DNA of 64,000 nt from UBA685 sp049890215 (GCA_049890215.1 JBMHBX010000041.1:1-64000), one strand, 5' to 3'. Numbered from the stretch's first letter, positions 53,735 through 63,764 are shown. The notes: generated by a model not told the origin, from the letters alone. Program-made: numbers and translations.

Positions 53735-55870
53735 TTAGTTTTTCAGATCAAATCTGTCTAAATCCATCACTTTCGTCCAGGCAGAGATAAAATCAGAGAC
53801 AAATTTGTCTTTGTTATCATCTTGTGCATAGACTTCGGCGATAGCACGTAGTTCTGAGTTGCTACCAAAGACAAGGTCAATGCGGCTTGCCGTGCGAACA
53901 ACGTCTCCAGAGGTACGATCTGTTGCCTCATAACTATTTGCGCCTGTCGCCTTCCAGCTAACTGACATGTCCAGCAAGGTTGAGAACCATGCATTATCAA
54001 GGCTGCTACCATCACCCCAGACACCTGTGCCCGTAGCACTGATACCAAGAGACCGTAATCCGCCAACAAGCACTGTCATCTCTGCTGGTGTTAATTCCAG
54101 AAGCTGTGCTTTATCAAGCATCATCTCTTCAGGGCTAACCGCAAAGATTGTTTCAGAGTAATTGCGGAACCCGTCTGCACGAGGCTCAAGATAGGCGAAA
54201 GATTCAGCATCTGTGTGCTCAGCACTTGCGTCACCACGGCCAGTTGTCACTGGCACAATTGCTGATGTTGCCATCTCAATGCCTGCTGCGCCGCCTATCA
54301 CAATCACATCTGCCATGCTTGCACCATGGCTTTCTGCTATGCCTTCATAAACACTCAGCACATGCGCAAGCTGTTCTGGTTTATTCGCCTGCCAATCCTT
54401 CATCGGGGCCAGTCTTATGCGGGCACCATTCGCACCGCCACGCTTGTCAGACCCTCTGAAAGTTGAGGCAGAGGCCCAGGCTGTTTCGACCATTTCCTGA
54501 AGTGACAGACCTGATGATTTCAGCGCTGTCTTTAGCGCAGAGACCTCAGACTCTGATAATGACTTACCCGCCGGAATAGGATCTTGCCAGATATAATCTG
54601 TTTCAGGATAGTCGCCAGCAACATAATTCGTCTTTGGCCCCATATCACGGTGCAACAATTTGAACCAAGCAGCAGCAAATGCCTTACCAAAGGCTTGCGG
54701 GTCATTGATGAAACGCTCACCAATGGCACGATATGCCGGATCTTCTTTTAATGCCAAATCAGCGGTCGTCATCATTGGTGTGACTTTGCCACTACCATCA
54801 ACTTCTGGCGCCATATCAGCTTCTTCAACATCGACAGGGTGCCAGATATGTGCACCTGCCGGGCTTTTTGTTAATGCCCAATCATATTTGAACAATAAGC
54901 GCAGATAATCCATATCCCACTGTGTTGGATTAGATGTCCACGGCCCTTCAATGCCAGAGGTGATAGTATCAACACCTTTGCCAGCGCCATGGCTGCTCTG
55001 CCATCCAAAACCCTGAGCCTCTATTGGGGCGCCTTCAGGTTCTGCACCTACTGCGGAGGCAGGACCATTACCATGCGCTTTACCAAATGTATGACCGCCT
55101 GCAACCAATGCAAAGGTTTCTTCGTCATTCATAGCCATGCGTCCGAAGGTTTCACGAATATCCTGTGCTGATAGGAGCGGATCAGGATTCGCATTCGGGC
55201 CTTCTGGATTCACATAAATCAAACCCATCTGCACAGCAGCAAGGGGGTTTTCCAAATCCTGTCTGGTATTGCCGTAACGGTTATCACCAAGCCATTTGTC
55301 TTCGGCGCCCCAATAAATATCTTTTTCGGGATGCCATATATCTTCTCTGCCAAGTGCCGTGCCAAGGTTCGGGCCGCCCATATCTTCGATAGCCACATTA
55401 CCTGCCATAATCAGCAAATCAGCCCAAGATAATTTGTTGCCATATTTCTGCTTGATAGGCCATAAAAGCCGGCGCGCTTTATCAAGGTTCCCATTATCCG
55501 GCCATGAGTTCAACGGCGCAAAACGTTGCGCGCCTGTGCCCCCGCCACCACGACCGTCACCTGTACGATAGGTGCCTGCTGCGTGCCATGTAAGACGAAT
55601 GAAGAACGGCCCATAATGCCCGTAATCAGCAGGCCACCATTCTTGTGAGTCAGTCATCACTTTTTTCAAATCTGCTTTTAAGGCTTTGATATCAAGTGTC
55701 TTCACCAGACTGGCATAATCAAAATCAGACCCAAGCGGATTTGATTTGTTGTCATGCTGCCGTAAAATATCAAGATTTAGCTGATTGGGCCACCAATCAA
55801 CTGTTTTGGTGCCAGACATGGGAGTGGTCACACTACCATGCATTACAGGACATTTACTCATTTCATTCAT
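53735..55870 (-). CDS. katG: Catalase-peroxidase
   Basis: Haem enzyme that removes hydrogen peroxide. 711 residues from ATG 55870, with GGAGA five bases upstream. Distal Arg92, Trp95 and His96 are in FIRLTWHAAGTYRTGDGRGG; the Tyr and Met of the Trp-Tyr-Met adduct lie in LIYVNPEGPN and the following DIRETFGRMAMN; the proximal His is in GGHTFGKAHG. N- and C-terminal domains are both full length. Lies 161 bases downstream of irr, with an Irr-box-like site between them. Confidence 0.97.
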   Translation of the reverse strand: MNEMSKCPVMHGSVTTPMSGTKTVDWWPNQLNLDILRQHDNKSNPLGSDFDYASLVKTLDIKALKADLKKVMTDSQEWWPADYGHYGPFFIRLTWHAAGTYRTGDGRGGGGTGAQRFAPLNSWPDNGNLDKARRLLWPIKQKYGNKLSWADLLIMAGNVAIEDMGGPNLGTALGREDIWHPEKDIYWGAEDKWLGDNRYGNTRQDLENPLAAVQMGLIYVNPEGPNANPDPLLSAQDIRETFGRMAMNDEETFALVAGGHTFGKAHGNGPASAVGAEPEGAPIEAQGFGWQSSHGAGKGVDTITSGIEGPWTSNPTQWDMDYLRLLFKYDWALTKSPAGAHIWHPVDVEEADMAPEVDGSGKVTPMMTTADLALKEDPAYRAIGERFINDPQAFGKAFAAAWFKLLHRDMGPKTNYVAGDYPETDYIWQDPIPAGKSLSESEVSALKTALKSSGLSLQEMVETAWASASTFRGSDKRGGANGARIRLAPMKDWQANKPEQLAHVLSVYEGIAESHGASMADVIVIGGAAGIEMATSAIVPVTTGRGDASAEHTDAESFAYLEPRADGFRNYSETIFAVSPEEMMLDKAQLLELTPAEMTVLVGGLRSLGISATGTGVWGDGSSLDNAWFSTLLDMSVSWKATGANSYEATDRTSGDVVRTASRIDLVFGSNSELRAIAEVYAQDDNKDKFVSDFISAWTKVMDLDRFDLKN

Positions 55871-55966
55871 GGGTTTCTCCAAAAGGTTTCGATGTTTTCC
55901 AAAACGTACATCACGCAAAAAACTCAGACTATTAATATGGAATGGCCCCACAGGCAGGTCAAGCAG

Positions 55967-55983
55967 TTTAGAATCATTTCAAT
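55967..55983. promoter_or_regulatory. Irr-box-like site upstream of katG
   Basis: TTTAGAA-TCA-TTTCAAT. The left arm matches the Irr iron-control element (TTTAGAA-N3-TTCTAAA) perfectly; the right arm matches four of seven. It lies about 100 bases before the katG start, between katG and irr. Binding is inference. Confidence 0.4.
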
Positions 55984-56031
55984 GTGATTTTTTCAAAGGA
56001 TGAAAGCCGTCAAATGCAGGTTTCTACATAA

Positions 56032-56475
56032 CTAGCCAAGTGAATGCTTCTTTTTGATTTTCACCACTAATTCAACAGCCTCTATCTCATATCCCTGCGG
56101 TGCATCCGGCAGGTCAGCTTTGATGTCATGAGATGGGATATCAATTAATTCACCTGTTTCTTCGATTAAGAAATGATGGTGATAAGACATATTTGTATCA
56201 AACATAATGGCATCATCACCAGACGGCACACGTTGCACCATACCTGCTGCTTCAAATTGATGAAGACAATTATAAATGGTAGCAATTGCCAGATGTTCTC
56301 CCATCTGGGCGATTTGTTGGGCTAGCATATCCGCGCTGACATGCTGTTTGTTGTCGCTAAACAGCAGACTGGCCAATAAAATGCGCTGACGGGTCGGCCG
56401 CAAAGAAGCTGCACGCAACCTGTTCTTTATAGCGCGTTGTGTTTCAGCGGATATGTGAGTCAAAAAAAGCGTCAT
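56032..56475 (-). CDS. irr: Iron response regulator Irr (Fur family)
   Basis: 147 residues. N-terminal LRAASLRPTRQRILLASLLF and LAIATIYNCLHQFEAAG form the winged helix; FDTNMSYHHHFLIEETGELIDI carries the HHH motif typical of Irr rather than Fur. Irr is a global iron regulator that responds to haem in Rhizobiales and Rhodobacterales. A PerR-like peroxide sensor is the alternative, and its position next to katG would fit either. Same strand as katG, upstream of it. Confidence 0.85.
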   Translation of the reverse strand: MTLFLTHISAETQRAIKNRLRAASLRPTRQRILLASLLFSDNKQHVSADMLAQQIAQMGEHLAIATIYNCLHQFEAAGMVQRVPSGDDAIMFDTNMSYHHHFLIEETGELIDIPSHDIKADLPDAPQGYEIEAVELVVKIKKKHSLG

Positions 56476-56583
56476 ATATCATGTGATGCCTTGTCATATA
56501 GATTTTGTCAATAAAGGCGCCTTTATAGCTTTATCACAAGGCTTCTCTTGTCTTGACCGGAAACAGAGCCTAAAACTAGCGCT

Positions 56584-57351
56584 ATGGAACTTCTTGTACT
56601 CTCATTGCCAGATGATAATGAACGGCGCGCGCGCCTTGAGGCCAGCCTTTCGCCTTATGGCCTTGACTATCACTGGATAAAAGCTGTGGATGCCAGAGGC
56701 TGGTCAGATGAAGAGGCTGCTTGCCACCTTGATCATATGGCGTTGTTTTTCAATATGTCCTATCACCCAATCCCGGGATCAATCGGGTGCTATCGCTCGC
56801 ATCTAAAAGCTTATGAGCACTTACTGCTCTCAGATAAACATGCTGCCATAATCCTTGAAGATGACGCAGAAATCACAGAGGCATTTGCAAGCCATCTATC
56901 CTGCCTTGAGTCTGCCGCTCATCATCTTGATGTAATTTTTTTATGTGACAGACGACCGGGGCGACCAGCGCCTTTGATAGGACAGTCCCATAAAGGATTG
57001 GCATTTACCTTCAAGCGCTTTGCCAATATCGGGGCAAATGGCTATGTCATTAATCGCAAGGCTGCCCGGCTTATGATTGATCACTATGATAAATTTGGTC
57101 TTGAAATTGATACATTGCTAAATAGGTGGTGGCAGACAGGGTTATCAGTTGCCACAACAGCGCCAGAGCTTGTTACCCATAAAGATATGGGGTCTTCGAT
57201 TGGCTATGACAACATCCGTTTCGTCACGAACCCCTTTCGCCGTCTGGCAAATTCAGGGGCGAATTTGAAAATGTCACTGACAAAGCGATTGTTGTTTCAG
57301 CGTCATTTGAAAAAGATGCAGACAGATTTTGAAAAAGGAAAAACACTATGA
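56584..57351 (+). CDS. GT25 family glycosyltransferase
   Basis: 255 residues of the LPS galactosyl/glucosyltransferase family 25: LSLPDDNERRARLEASL at the start, GSIGCYRSHLKAYEHLL and AIILEDDAEI, which holds the metal-binding acidic residues, and ANGYVINRKAARLMI. Probably decorates lipooligosaccharide. Its stop overlaps the nitroreductase start (ATGA). Irr lies divergently upstream. Confidence 0.88.
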   Translation: MELLVLSLPDDNERRARLEASLSPYGLDYHWIKAVDARGWSDEEAACHLDHMALFFNMSYHPIPGSIGCYRSHLKAYEHLLLSDKHAAIILEDDAEITEAFASHLSCLESAAHHLDVIFLCDRRPGRPAPLIGQSHKGLAFTFKRFANIGANGYVINRKAARLMIDHYDKFGLEIDTLLNRWWQTGLSVATTAPELVTHKDMGSSIGYDNIRFVTNPFRRLANSGANLKMSLTKRLLFQRHLKKMQTDFEKGKTL

Positions 57352-57944
57352 GTGTATCGCCATCACCTTTGACTGATTTTTTGAAAACACGCCGCTCTAC
57401 CATCATCAGCAAATTAAACGCTGACAGCGTGCCTGAGGCAGATATTGAGACGATTTTGGCTTGTGGTGTGCGGGTGCCTGACCATGCTGTTTTGGGGCCC
57501 TGGAAAATAATGGTGATCACAGGTGAAGCCAGAGCCTATCTTGGCACGCATATTTTGAAGCCCGAATTTGCCAAAGAAAATCCAGAGGCCACACCAGAAG
57601 GTCTTGCCTTTGAAGAAAACCGCTTTTTACGCGCAGGGGCAATTTTTGCCATCTTATCAGTACCAAAGGAACATCCGAAAATTCCTTTATGGGAAATGCA
57701 GCTATCGGCCGGCGCTGTCGCTATGAATGTGACCACAGCCGCACAAGCGCTAGGCTATGGCGCACAATGGGTGACAGAGTGGTATAGCTATAATAAGGCC
57801 ATGTTAGCAGCACTTGGCGGGCGCGAAGGGATCGATCAGATAGCCGGCTTTGTCTATGTTGGCACAAAAACAGAAGAGCCCAAAGAAAGACGCAGGCCAG
57901 AAAATGAGAATGTAATAGGTTTTTACACGCCACCTGTGGCATAA
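57348..57944 (+). CDS. Nitroreductase family protein
   Basis: 198 residues. FMN-binding N terminus (KTRRSTIISKLNADSVPEADIE), dimer region MQLSAGAVAMNVTTAAQALGYGAQWVT, and VGTKTEEPKERRRP near the end. Close to the RdxA/YdjA-type small nitroreductases. Reduces nitro or quinone compounds with NAD(P)H; natural substrate unknown. Overlaps GT25 by four bases. Confidence 0.88.
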   Translation: MSVSPSPLTDFLKTRRSTIISKLNADSVPEADIETILACGVRVPDHAVLGPWKIMVITGEARAYLGTHILKPEFAKENPEATPEGLAFEENRFLRAGAIFAILSVPKEHPKIPLWEMQLSAGAVAMNVTTAAQALGYGAQWVTEWYSYNKAMLAALGGREGIDQIAGFVYVGTKTEEPKERRRPENENVIGFYTPPVA

Positions 57945-58003
57945 TCTAAACCATCAGTGCCAAATCAGGCAAAGCACCGCAATCAAATCTCATGTGATAC
58001 ATT

Positions 58004-58615
58004 ATGACAAATTTTTTATATCAAGATGATCTCCCCGATACGCTCGATCTTGGCAAGGTCGTTGCCATTGATACAGAGACACTTGGGCTGAATTTGACAC
58101 GCGATCGTCTTTGCGTGGTGCAATTATCATCTGGTGATGGCAATGCGCATCTTGTGCAAATCAGAGCTGAGCCTGCTGACTGCCCCAATCTGAAAGCTTT
58201 GATTTGTGATGAGAGCGTTGAAAAATTATTTCATTTTGGCAGATTTGATATCGCCCAATTGATGAAATTGGCAGGCGATTTCAAAGGCCCTGTATTTTGC
58301 ACAAAAATAGCCTCAAAACTTGTGCGCACCTATACAGACAGACACGGGCTTGCTGAATTATGCCGTGAGTTGCTTCATGTTGAGTTATCGAAACAACAGC
58401 AATCATCTGACTGGGGTAGCGATACCTTAAGCCAACAGCAAATTGATTATGCTGCAAGTGATGTTTTATATCTTCATCAGCTGAAAGCAAAACTTGTTGA
58501 GCGTATGATACGTGAAGATCGCATGACCAATGCTTCTGCTTGTTTTGCTTATCTTCCTCATCGCGCCGCGCTTGATCTTGCAGGCTTTGAAACTGTTGAT
58601 ATTTTCCATCATTAA
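58004..58615 (+). CDS. RNase D-like 3'-5' exonuclease
   Basis: 203 residues, only the DEDDy exonuclease domain; the HRDC domains of full RNase D are absent. Exo I VAIDTETLGL has Asp23 and Glu25, Exo II HFGRFDIAQL, Exo III YAASDVLYLHQL with the Tyr/Asp. This short form is common in alphaproteobacteria, usually just before lptC as here. It trims tRNA or other structured RNA 3' ends. Confidence 0.92.
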   Translation: MTNFLYQDDLPDTLDLGKVVAIDTETLGLNLTRDRLCVVQLSSGDGNAHLVQIRAEPADCPNLKALICDESVEKLFHFGRFDIAQLMKLAGDFKGPVFCTKIASKLVRTYTDRHGLAELCRELLHVELSKQQQSSDWGSDTLSQQQIDYAASDVLYLHQLKAKLVERMIREDRMTNASACFAYLPHRAALDLAGFETVDIFHH

Positions 58616-58670
58616 CAGTGGTGCAATTATGATAAAGGTACATGGACGCGCAACTCAAAGGACTGGATGA

Positions 58671-59318
58671 GTGGCAGATTCTCTAAACACACAACAACAG
58701 ACAGAACCAACTTTCACGCCGCGCGTGAGGCACAGTCGCTCTGAGTCAACGCGTTCATGGCCAATATCAGCTGTGATTGGGCTTTTTGCGGTGATTGCCC
58801 TTGGAGGTCTTGGTCTTTGGGTTTTGTTTTTTCAGACTGACAAAAATATTTCGATCGACCTGAATAATGTGACGACAAACCAAGATGGCCGGCTTGAATT
58901 GCAAGGGCTAACTTATCGCGGCAAAACAAAAGCAGGCGATCCGTTTGTAATGCAGGCTGACAAAGCTTCAGAAGATGCAAGCAATTCTGACATTGTGAAT
59001 CTGACTGTCATAAATGGCAGTGTTTCCAGTGCGCAAGATGGTCTTATCACATTACAATCTGATCAAGGGCAATTTGACCAATCTCAAAATTTTGTATCAT
59101 TGCAAGGCAATGTTGTTGTGACACAAAGTGACAGGCAGCTTACTTTCAAAACACAGCTTTTATCCGGCGATTTAACCAATGGCAATTTTGATGCCCCAAG
59201 CGCCGTAGACCTGACAAGCCCAACATCACAAATCACAGGCGAGGCTATGACTGTGATGAATTTTGGTAAGACAATAAGTTTCAAAGGGAAAAGCAAAGCC
59301 CTGATCGGGGAGGAATAA
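58671..59318 (+). CDS. lptC: LPS export protein LptC
   Basis: 215 residues: short cytoplasmic tail, one transmembrane helix (VIGLFAVIALGGLGLWVLFF), then the periplasmic beta-jellyroll that carries LPS from LptB2FG to LptA. GTG 58671 is the likely start, with AAGGA eight bases upstream. Five bases from lptA. Confidence 0.9.
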   Translation: MADSLNTQQQTEPTFTPRVRHSRSESTRSWPISAVIGLFAVIALGGLGLWVLFFQTDKNISIDLNNVTTNQDGRLELQGLTYRGKTKAGDPFVMQADKASEDASNSDIVNLTVINGSVSSAQDGLITLQSDQGQFDQSQNFVSLQGNVVVTQSDRQLTFKTQLLSGDLTNGNFDAPSAVDLTSPTSQITGEAMTVMNFGKTISFKGKSKALIGEE

Positions 59319-59322
59319 TGAA

Positions 59323-60087
59323 ATGACGATTAGACGTGCGAAGATAATACATCGCTTTGCCTTTATCATGATGGTGAGCTTTGGTTTCGCCTCACAAGCA
59401 GAAACATTAGAGATTTCTGCCTCAAAAGAGCTGCTATGGGACCAAAGCCAAGGCGTTTACAAAGCCATTGGTGATGCAAAAGCGGTTAGAGGCGTTCAAT
59501 CTATCTCAGCTGACCTTTTACAAGCCTATTATAATGACCAATCAGAAGATCAGGATATAGAGCGCATTATTGCGACCACCAATGTTCGCTTTGCAGATGC
59601 TGACCTCAAGGGGCAAGGCACAGAACTTGATTATGATATTTCCCGTGATTTTTATGAATTATCCGGCCCGAAAGCATTCATCACATCCAAAGACGGAACA
59701 GCGCGGGCAGATAAAATACTCTCATTTGACAGACAAAATGGTCTTATCAAAGCAACTGAAAACAGCAAAATCACCTTAAGTGATGGCCGCCATCTTGAAG
59801 GCGATATGATTGAAATCACTTTGACAGAAACAGAAGAAATCAAAGCCGTTTTGGCCTCAGGTCAGGTTTATGTCCGCCAGGAAGATGGTAAAGAAGCCTT
59901 TGCTGATGAGGCGAATTATGATGCACTTTCAGGCCTTGCAATCTTAACAGGCAATGTAAAAATAATTGATGGCGAAAGCATTTTGAATGGACAAAAGGCT
60001 GAAATTGATTTTAATAAGGGAATCAGTCGCTTGCTGGCAGATGAGGGTTCAGGACGTGTATCCGGCACCCTTGTGACATCCAACTAA
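59323..60087 (+). CDS. lptA: LPS export protein LptA
   Basis: 254 residues with an N-terminal signal peptide (FAFIMMVSFGFASQA), then an OstA-like beta-jellyroll (ISASKELLWDQSQGVYKAIGDAKAVRG). Periplasmic bridge that shuttles LPS to LptD. GGGGAGGA lies eight bases before ATG 59323. Longer than E. coli LptA, as usual in this class. Confidence 0.88.
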   Translation: MTIRRAKIIHRFAFIMMVSFGFASQAETLEISASKELLWDQSQGVYKAIGDAKAVRGVQSISADLLQAYYNDQSEDQDIERIIATTNVRFADADLKGQGTELDYDISRDFYELSGPKAFITSKDGTARADKILSFDRQNGLIKATENSKITLSDGRHLEGDMIEITLTETEEIKAVLASGQVYVRQEDGKEAFADEANYDALSGLAILTGNVKIIDGESILNGQKAEIDFNKGISRLLADEGSGRVSGTLVTSN

Positions 60088-60163
60088 AGCGATAAGAGTG
60101 AATAATTGGCCGTGACGGCACTGGCTAGTTGATAGTGGAAATGAGTTAGGAATTGGGTTCGCC

Positions 60164-60976
60164 ATGAGTGGCATCTCGTCATACCACCAAAAAGATACAT
60201 CACAGCAGTCTGGCCAGTCTTCTGGTCAGGACACTGTGAAAATTGTTGCCGAAAGCCGCGGTCTGCAAGCAAAAGGGCTTGGTAAAAGTTTCGCAAAACG
60301 CCGCGTGGTGCGCAATGTCACCTTAAATGTACGCCGCGGCGAAGCCGTAGGTCTGCTTGGCCCAAATGGTGCAGGCAAGACGACCACTTTTTACATGTTA
60401 TCAGGTCTCATCAACGCTGATGAAGGCTCTGTCATGCTGGATGGCGAAGATGTTACCCATCTTCCCTTATATGAAAGAGCGCGTCTTGGCATTGGCTATC
60501 TGCCTCAGGAATCTAGCGTGTTTCGCGGCCTTAGCGTTGAACAGAACATCCTTGCCGTACTGGAAATTTTTGAAAAGAACTCAGATGCGCGCCAGATGAT
60601 GCTCGAAGAGCTTATGGCAGAATTTGGCATCACTCATTTGCGTAATACCTCATCTATGAATCTGTCTGGTGGTGAGAGGCGGCGTCTTGAAATTGCGCGC
60701 GCTCTGGCTGCACGCCCGACCTTTTTATTGCTGGATGAGCCTCTTGCCGGTATTGACCCCATCTCAATTTCCGAAATTCGTGAATTAATCGCCCAACTCA
60801 AAGAACATGGTCTTGGCGTGCTGATAACTGATCACAATGTAAGAGAAACGCTTGATCTGATTGACCGTGCTTATATTATCCATGATGGACTTGTCATGAT
60901 GGATGGGCGCCCTGATGAAGTGGTTGAGCATTCAGGGGTGCGTGAAGTCTATTTGGGTGATTCATTCCAAAGATAA
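60164..60976 (+). CDS. lptB: LPS export ABC transporter ATPase LptB
   Basis: 270 residues. Walker A GPNGAGKTT (66-74), signature LSGGERRRLEIARAL, Walker B LLLDEPLAGIDP and H-loop His in ITDHNVRETL. Drives LPS extraction with LptF and LptG, which are encoded elsewhere. A 30-residue Ser/Gln-rich N-terminal extension precedes the domain. It is followed by a terminator; rpoN, often next in other alphaproteobacteria, is not here. Confidence 0.95.
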   Translation: MSGISSYHQKDTSQQSGQSSGQDTVKIVAESRGLQAKGLGKSFAKRRVVRNVTLNVRRGEAVGLLGPNGAGKTTTFYMLSGLINADEGSVMLDGEDVTHLPLYERARLGIGYLPQESSVFRGLSVEQNILAVLEIFEKNSDARQMMLEELMAEFGITHLRNTSSMNLSGGERRRLEIARALAARPTFLLLDEPLAGIDPISISEIRELIAQLKEHGLGVLITDHNVRETLDLIDRAYIIHDGLVMMDGRPDEVVEHSGVREVYLGDSFQR

Positions 60977-61000
60977 CAGATGTGATATCTTGCAAACACA

Positions 61001-61026
61001 AAAAGGCCTTCAGAAGAAGGCCTTTT
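61001..61026 (+). terminator. lptB terminator
   Basis: An 11-bp stem (AAAAGGCCTTC, 61001-61011; complement 61016-61026) with an AGAA loop, ending in four T. Ends the lptC-lptA-lptB transcript. Confidence 0.85.
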
Positions 61027-61038
61027 GTATGAAGAAAA

Positions 61039-61114
<76 letters not shown>

Positions 61115-61176
61115 CATATGTTGTGATGATTTAGCTATACATCTTGTTAAAAGCAAGCAAAAACATCTCTTTGCCT

Positions 61177-61560
61177 TTAACTGTCATCCTCATCATTTGA
61201 TTCTTCATCAATCTCATCAATAAAGTCATCATCTACATTATCATCAAGCAATGATTGCGATTCCTCATCATCTTCTGATTCTGATGTTGTGATATTAACC
61301 AAATCCTCGTCACCACCCAAAGCTTCGGCATCATCTTCTGCCTCATCATCATTGAGTAACTCATCTGATTCAAGCGACTCATCTTCTGTTTGCGTTGCCG
61401 CGGTTGCTTTTGCAGCTCTGCCCCGGCGGCTCTTCAAAAGTTGATCAGGGTTGAATTCTGTCTGACAGCTTGGGCATGTGATTTTACTCTTATTGAAATC
61501 ATAAAATTTCATACCACAAGAAGCACAACGCCTTTTTTTCCCAAGATCCTGCTTTGCCAT
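61177..61560 (-). CDS. FYDLN acid domain protein (TIGR02300 family)
   Basis: 127 residues from ATG 61560 (AAGGA six bases upstream). N terminus MAKQDLGKKRRCASCGMKFYDFN with a CxxC and a second CPSC pair, probably binding zinc, then a long Asp/Glu/Ser tail (over 70 residues). Typical of a family confined to alphaproteobacteria; function unknown. It lies divergently from aroA, its usual position. Confidence 0.9.
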   Translation of the reverse strand: MAKQDLGKKRRCASCGMKFYDFNKSKITCPSCQTEFNPDQLLKSRRGRAAKATAATQTEDESLESDELLNDDEAEDDAEALGGDEDLVNITTSESEDDEESQSLLDDNVDDDFIDEIDEESNDEDDS

Positions 61561-61774
61561 GTCGCGTCCTTTACTCACTCAAACTTTGAACGATGATAGT
61601 GTCAAAAGCATATTGGCCTTTTCCTCTCAAAATGCAACTAGGACAACTCAAAAAAATTACCTTTTTATGGGCAGTGGTCATTTTTATGAAGCATTCTGAA
61701 TTTTGGACTAGAAGCCAAAGGGTCAAATCGTCATAATGAGCGCCATAGTGCTGAATTAGTCGCATAGGTGTTTT

Positions 61775-63091
61775 ATGTCATTATCATTGGTCTCTCATAA
61801 AGCAGGGGCATTATCCGGAATATTTGATGTGCCAGGAGATAAATCTATCTCTCATCGATCTATGATCCTGAGCGCGATAGCCATTGGCCAGACCCGCGTA
61901 ACAGGCCTGTTAGAAGGTGATGATGTCATGGCAACCAAACAGGCTATGATTGATTGCGGTGCGAAAATCTCAAAGCAGGGTGACAGCTATGTCATTGATG
62001 GCGTTGGCATGGGTGGTCTTATATCGCCAGAAACACCTCTTGATTTAGGCAATGCCGGCACTGGGGTGCGTCTTTTGATGGGGCTTATTGCAGGTCAGTC
62101 TATGACAGCGACTTTTGTGGGTGATGCCTCATTATCAAAGCGCCCTATGCGAAGGATTACAGACCCGCTTATTGAGATGGGTGCACAAGTAACAACAAAT
62201 GACGGCTTGTTGCCTGTGACAGTGACAGGCCTTGATATACCTTTGCCAATTACTTATGAGCCAAAAGTAGCTTCGGCGCAGATCAAATCTGCCATTCTGC
62301 TTGGTGGTTTACGCGCCAGAGGTGATACCATTGTCACAGAACCCCATATTTCGCGTGACCACACAGAAGCGATGTTGCGTCATTTTGGTGTCAAAGTAGT
62401 TCAGGACATTTTAGAAGATGGCCGCCACCGTGTCACAATGACAGGCGGCAGCGATTTGATAGCCAAAGACATTATTGTGCCACGTGACCCGTCATCTGCG
62501 GCTTTTGTGATTGTGGCAGCTTTATTAACAAAAGACAGCCATGTTACATTACCGGCAATTGGCATGAACCCGCAAAGAACAGGCCTGATCACAACCTTGA
62601 TTGAGATGGGCGGCGATATCACCTTGTCAAATCATCGTGTTGAAGGCGGCGAAGACGTTGCTGATATCACAGTAAAATCGTCACAACTGCATGGCATTGA
62701 TGTGCCAGCAGAGCGTGCCGCCTCTATGATTGATGAATATCCCATCTTATCAGTCGCAGCCAGCATGGCATCTGGCACAACCATGATGACAGGTGTTGGT
62801 GAATTGCGAGTCAAGGAAACAGACAGAATTGCCGTTATGGCTGACGGTCTGCGCGCTTGTGGTGTGGATGTAACAGAAGGTGATGACTTTATGTCTGTTA
62901 CCGGCTCGCAAACACCGCCTGCAGGGGGAGCGACTATCAATAGCCAACATGACCACCGAATCGGTATGTCCTTTTTGGTTTTGGGCATGGTTTCTGAGGA
63001 AGCAATTCAAGTAGATGACGTTGAGACGATCAACACCTCATTTCCGGACTTCGCGCAAAAAATGAATGACATTGGCGCTGCCATTTCCTGA
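61775..63091 (+). CDS. aroA: 3-phosphoshikimate 1-carboxyvinyltransferase
   Basis: EPSP synthase of the shikimate pathway, 438 residues. PEP- and S3P-binding Lys23, Ser24 and Arg28 in PGDKSISHRSM, NAGTGVRLLMG, and the C-terminal RVKETDRIAVM and HDHRIGMSF blocks. The insertion pattern and the LGNAGTGVRL motif resemble class II enzymes of Agrobacterium and other alphaproteobacteria. Upstream of cmk. Confidence 0.97.
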   Translation: MSLSLVSHKAGALSGIFDVPGDKSISHRSMILSAIAIGQTRVTGLLEGDDVMATKQAMIDCGAKISKQGDSYVIDGVGMGGLISPETPLDLGNAGTGVRLLMGLIAGQSMTATFVGDASLSKRPMRRITDPLIEMGAQVTTNDGLLPVTVTGLDIPLPITYEPKVASAQIKSAILLGGLRARGDTIVTEPHISRDHTEAMLRHFGVKVVQDILEDGRHRVTMTGGSDLIAKDIIVPRDPSSAAFVIVAALLTKDSHVTLPAIGMNPQRTGLITTLIEMGGDITLSNHRVEGGEDVADITVKSSQLHGIDVPAERAASMIDEYPILSVAASMASGTTMMTGVGELRVKETDRIAVMADGLRACGVDVTEGDDFMSVTGSQTPPAGGATINSQHDHRIGMSFLVLGMVSEEAIQVDDVETINTSFPDFAQKMNDIGAAIS

Positions 63092-63119
63092 TTGACTGAC
63101 CATAAAAGGCATTAGCAAG

Positions 63120-63764
63120 ATGATTATCAATATTGCAGTAGACGGTCCCGCTGCCTCTGGCAAAGGTACATTAGCCAAAACTTTGGCAATGGCATTATCC
63201 TATGATTATCTTGATACAGGCTCATTATATCGCGCTGTGGCACGAGAGGCTGTTAAAGAGGGTATTGATACACAAGCAGTGCCGCTGCCAGAGAGCGACA
63301 TTGTCAAAATCGCCGAAAAATTACAATTGCCACTCATTGATGAAAGCGGTCTTAGAACATCTGAAATCGCCCACATAGCCTCAAAAATCGCTGCCATACC
63401 AAATGTCAGACAAGCGCTTGTTGACAAACAAAGGCACTTTGCAACCAATCCACCATCTGGCAAAGGTGCGGTGCTTGATGGGCGGGATATTGGCACTGTT
63501 ATACTGCCAAATGCTTCGTTAAAATTATTCATAGATGCTGATCTGAAAGTGCGCGCAAAAAGGCGCTTTTTAGAATTATCAGCAACTGACCCGCACTTAT
63601 CTCAAGCGCAAATTCTGGCAGATTTAACACAAAGAGATGCGCGTGATAAAACACGCCAAACCGCCCCATTGGTCGCAGCAGAAGATGCACATCATATCGA
63701 TACAACTGAAATGACAGCCCAAGAAGTACTGCAATACGCACTAAATCTCGTGAAAAGCTTGTAA
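63120..63764 (+). CDS. cmk: Cytidylate kinase
   Basis: Phosphorylates CMP and dCMP. P-loop GPAASGKGT at 9-17, YLDTGSLYRAVA, and the NMP/LID region DGRDIGTVILP with RDARDKTR. 214 residues. Starts 28 bases after the aroA stop; aroA-cmk-rpsA is the usual order in this class. Confidence 0.97.
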   Translation: MIINIAVDGPAASGKGTLAKTLAMALSYDYLDTGSLYRAVAREAVKEGIDTQAVPLPESDIVKIAEKLQLPLIDESGLRTSEIAHIASKIAAIPNVRQALVDKQRHFATNPPSGKGAVLDGRDIGTVILPNASLKLFIDADLKVRAKRRFLELSATDPHLSQAQILADLTQRDARDKTRQTAPLVAAEDAHHIDTTEMTAQEVLQYALNLVKSL

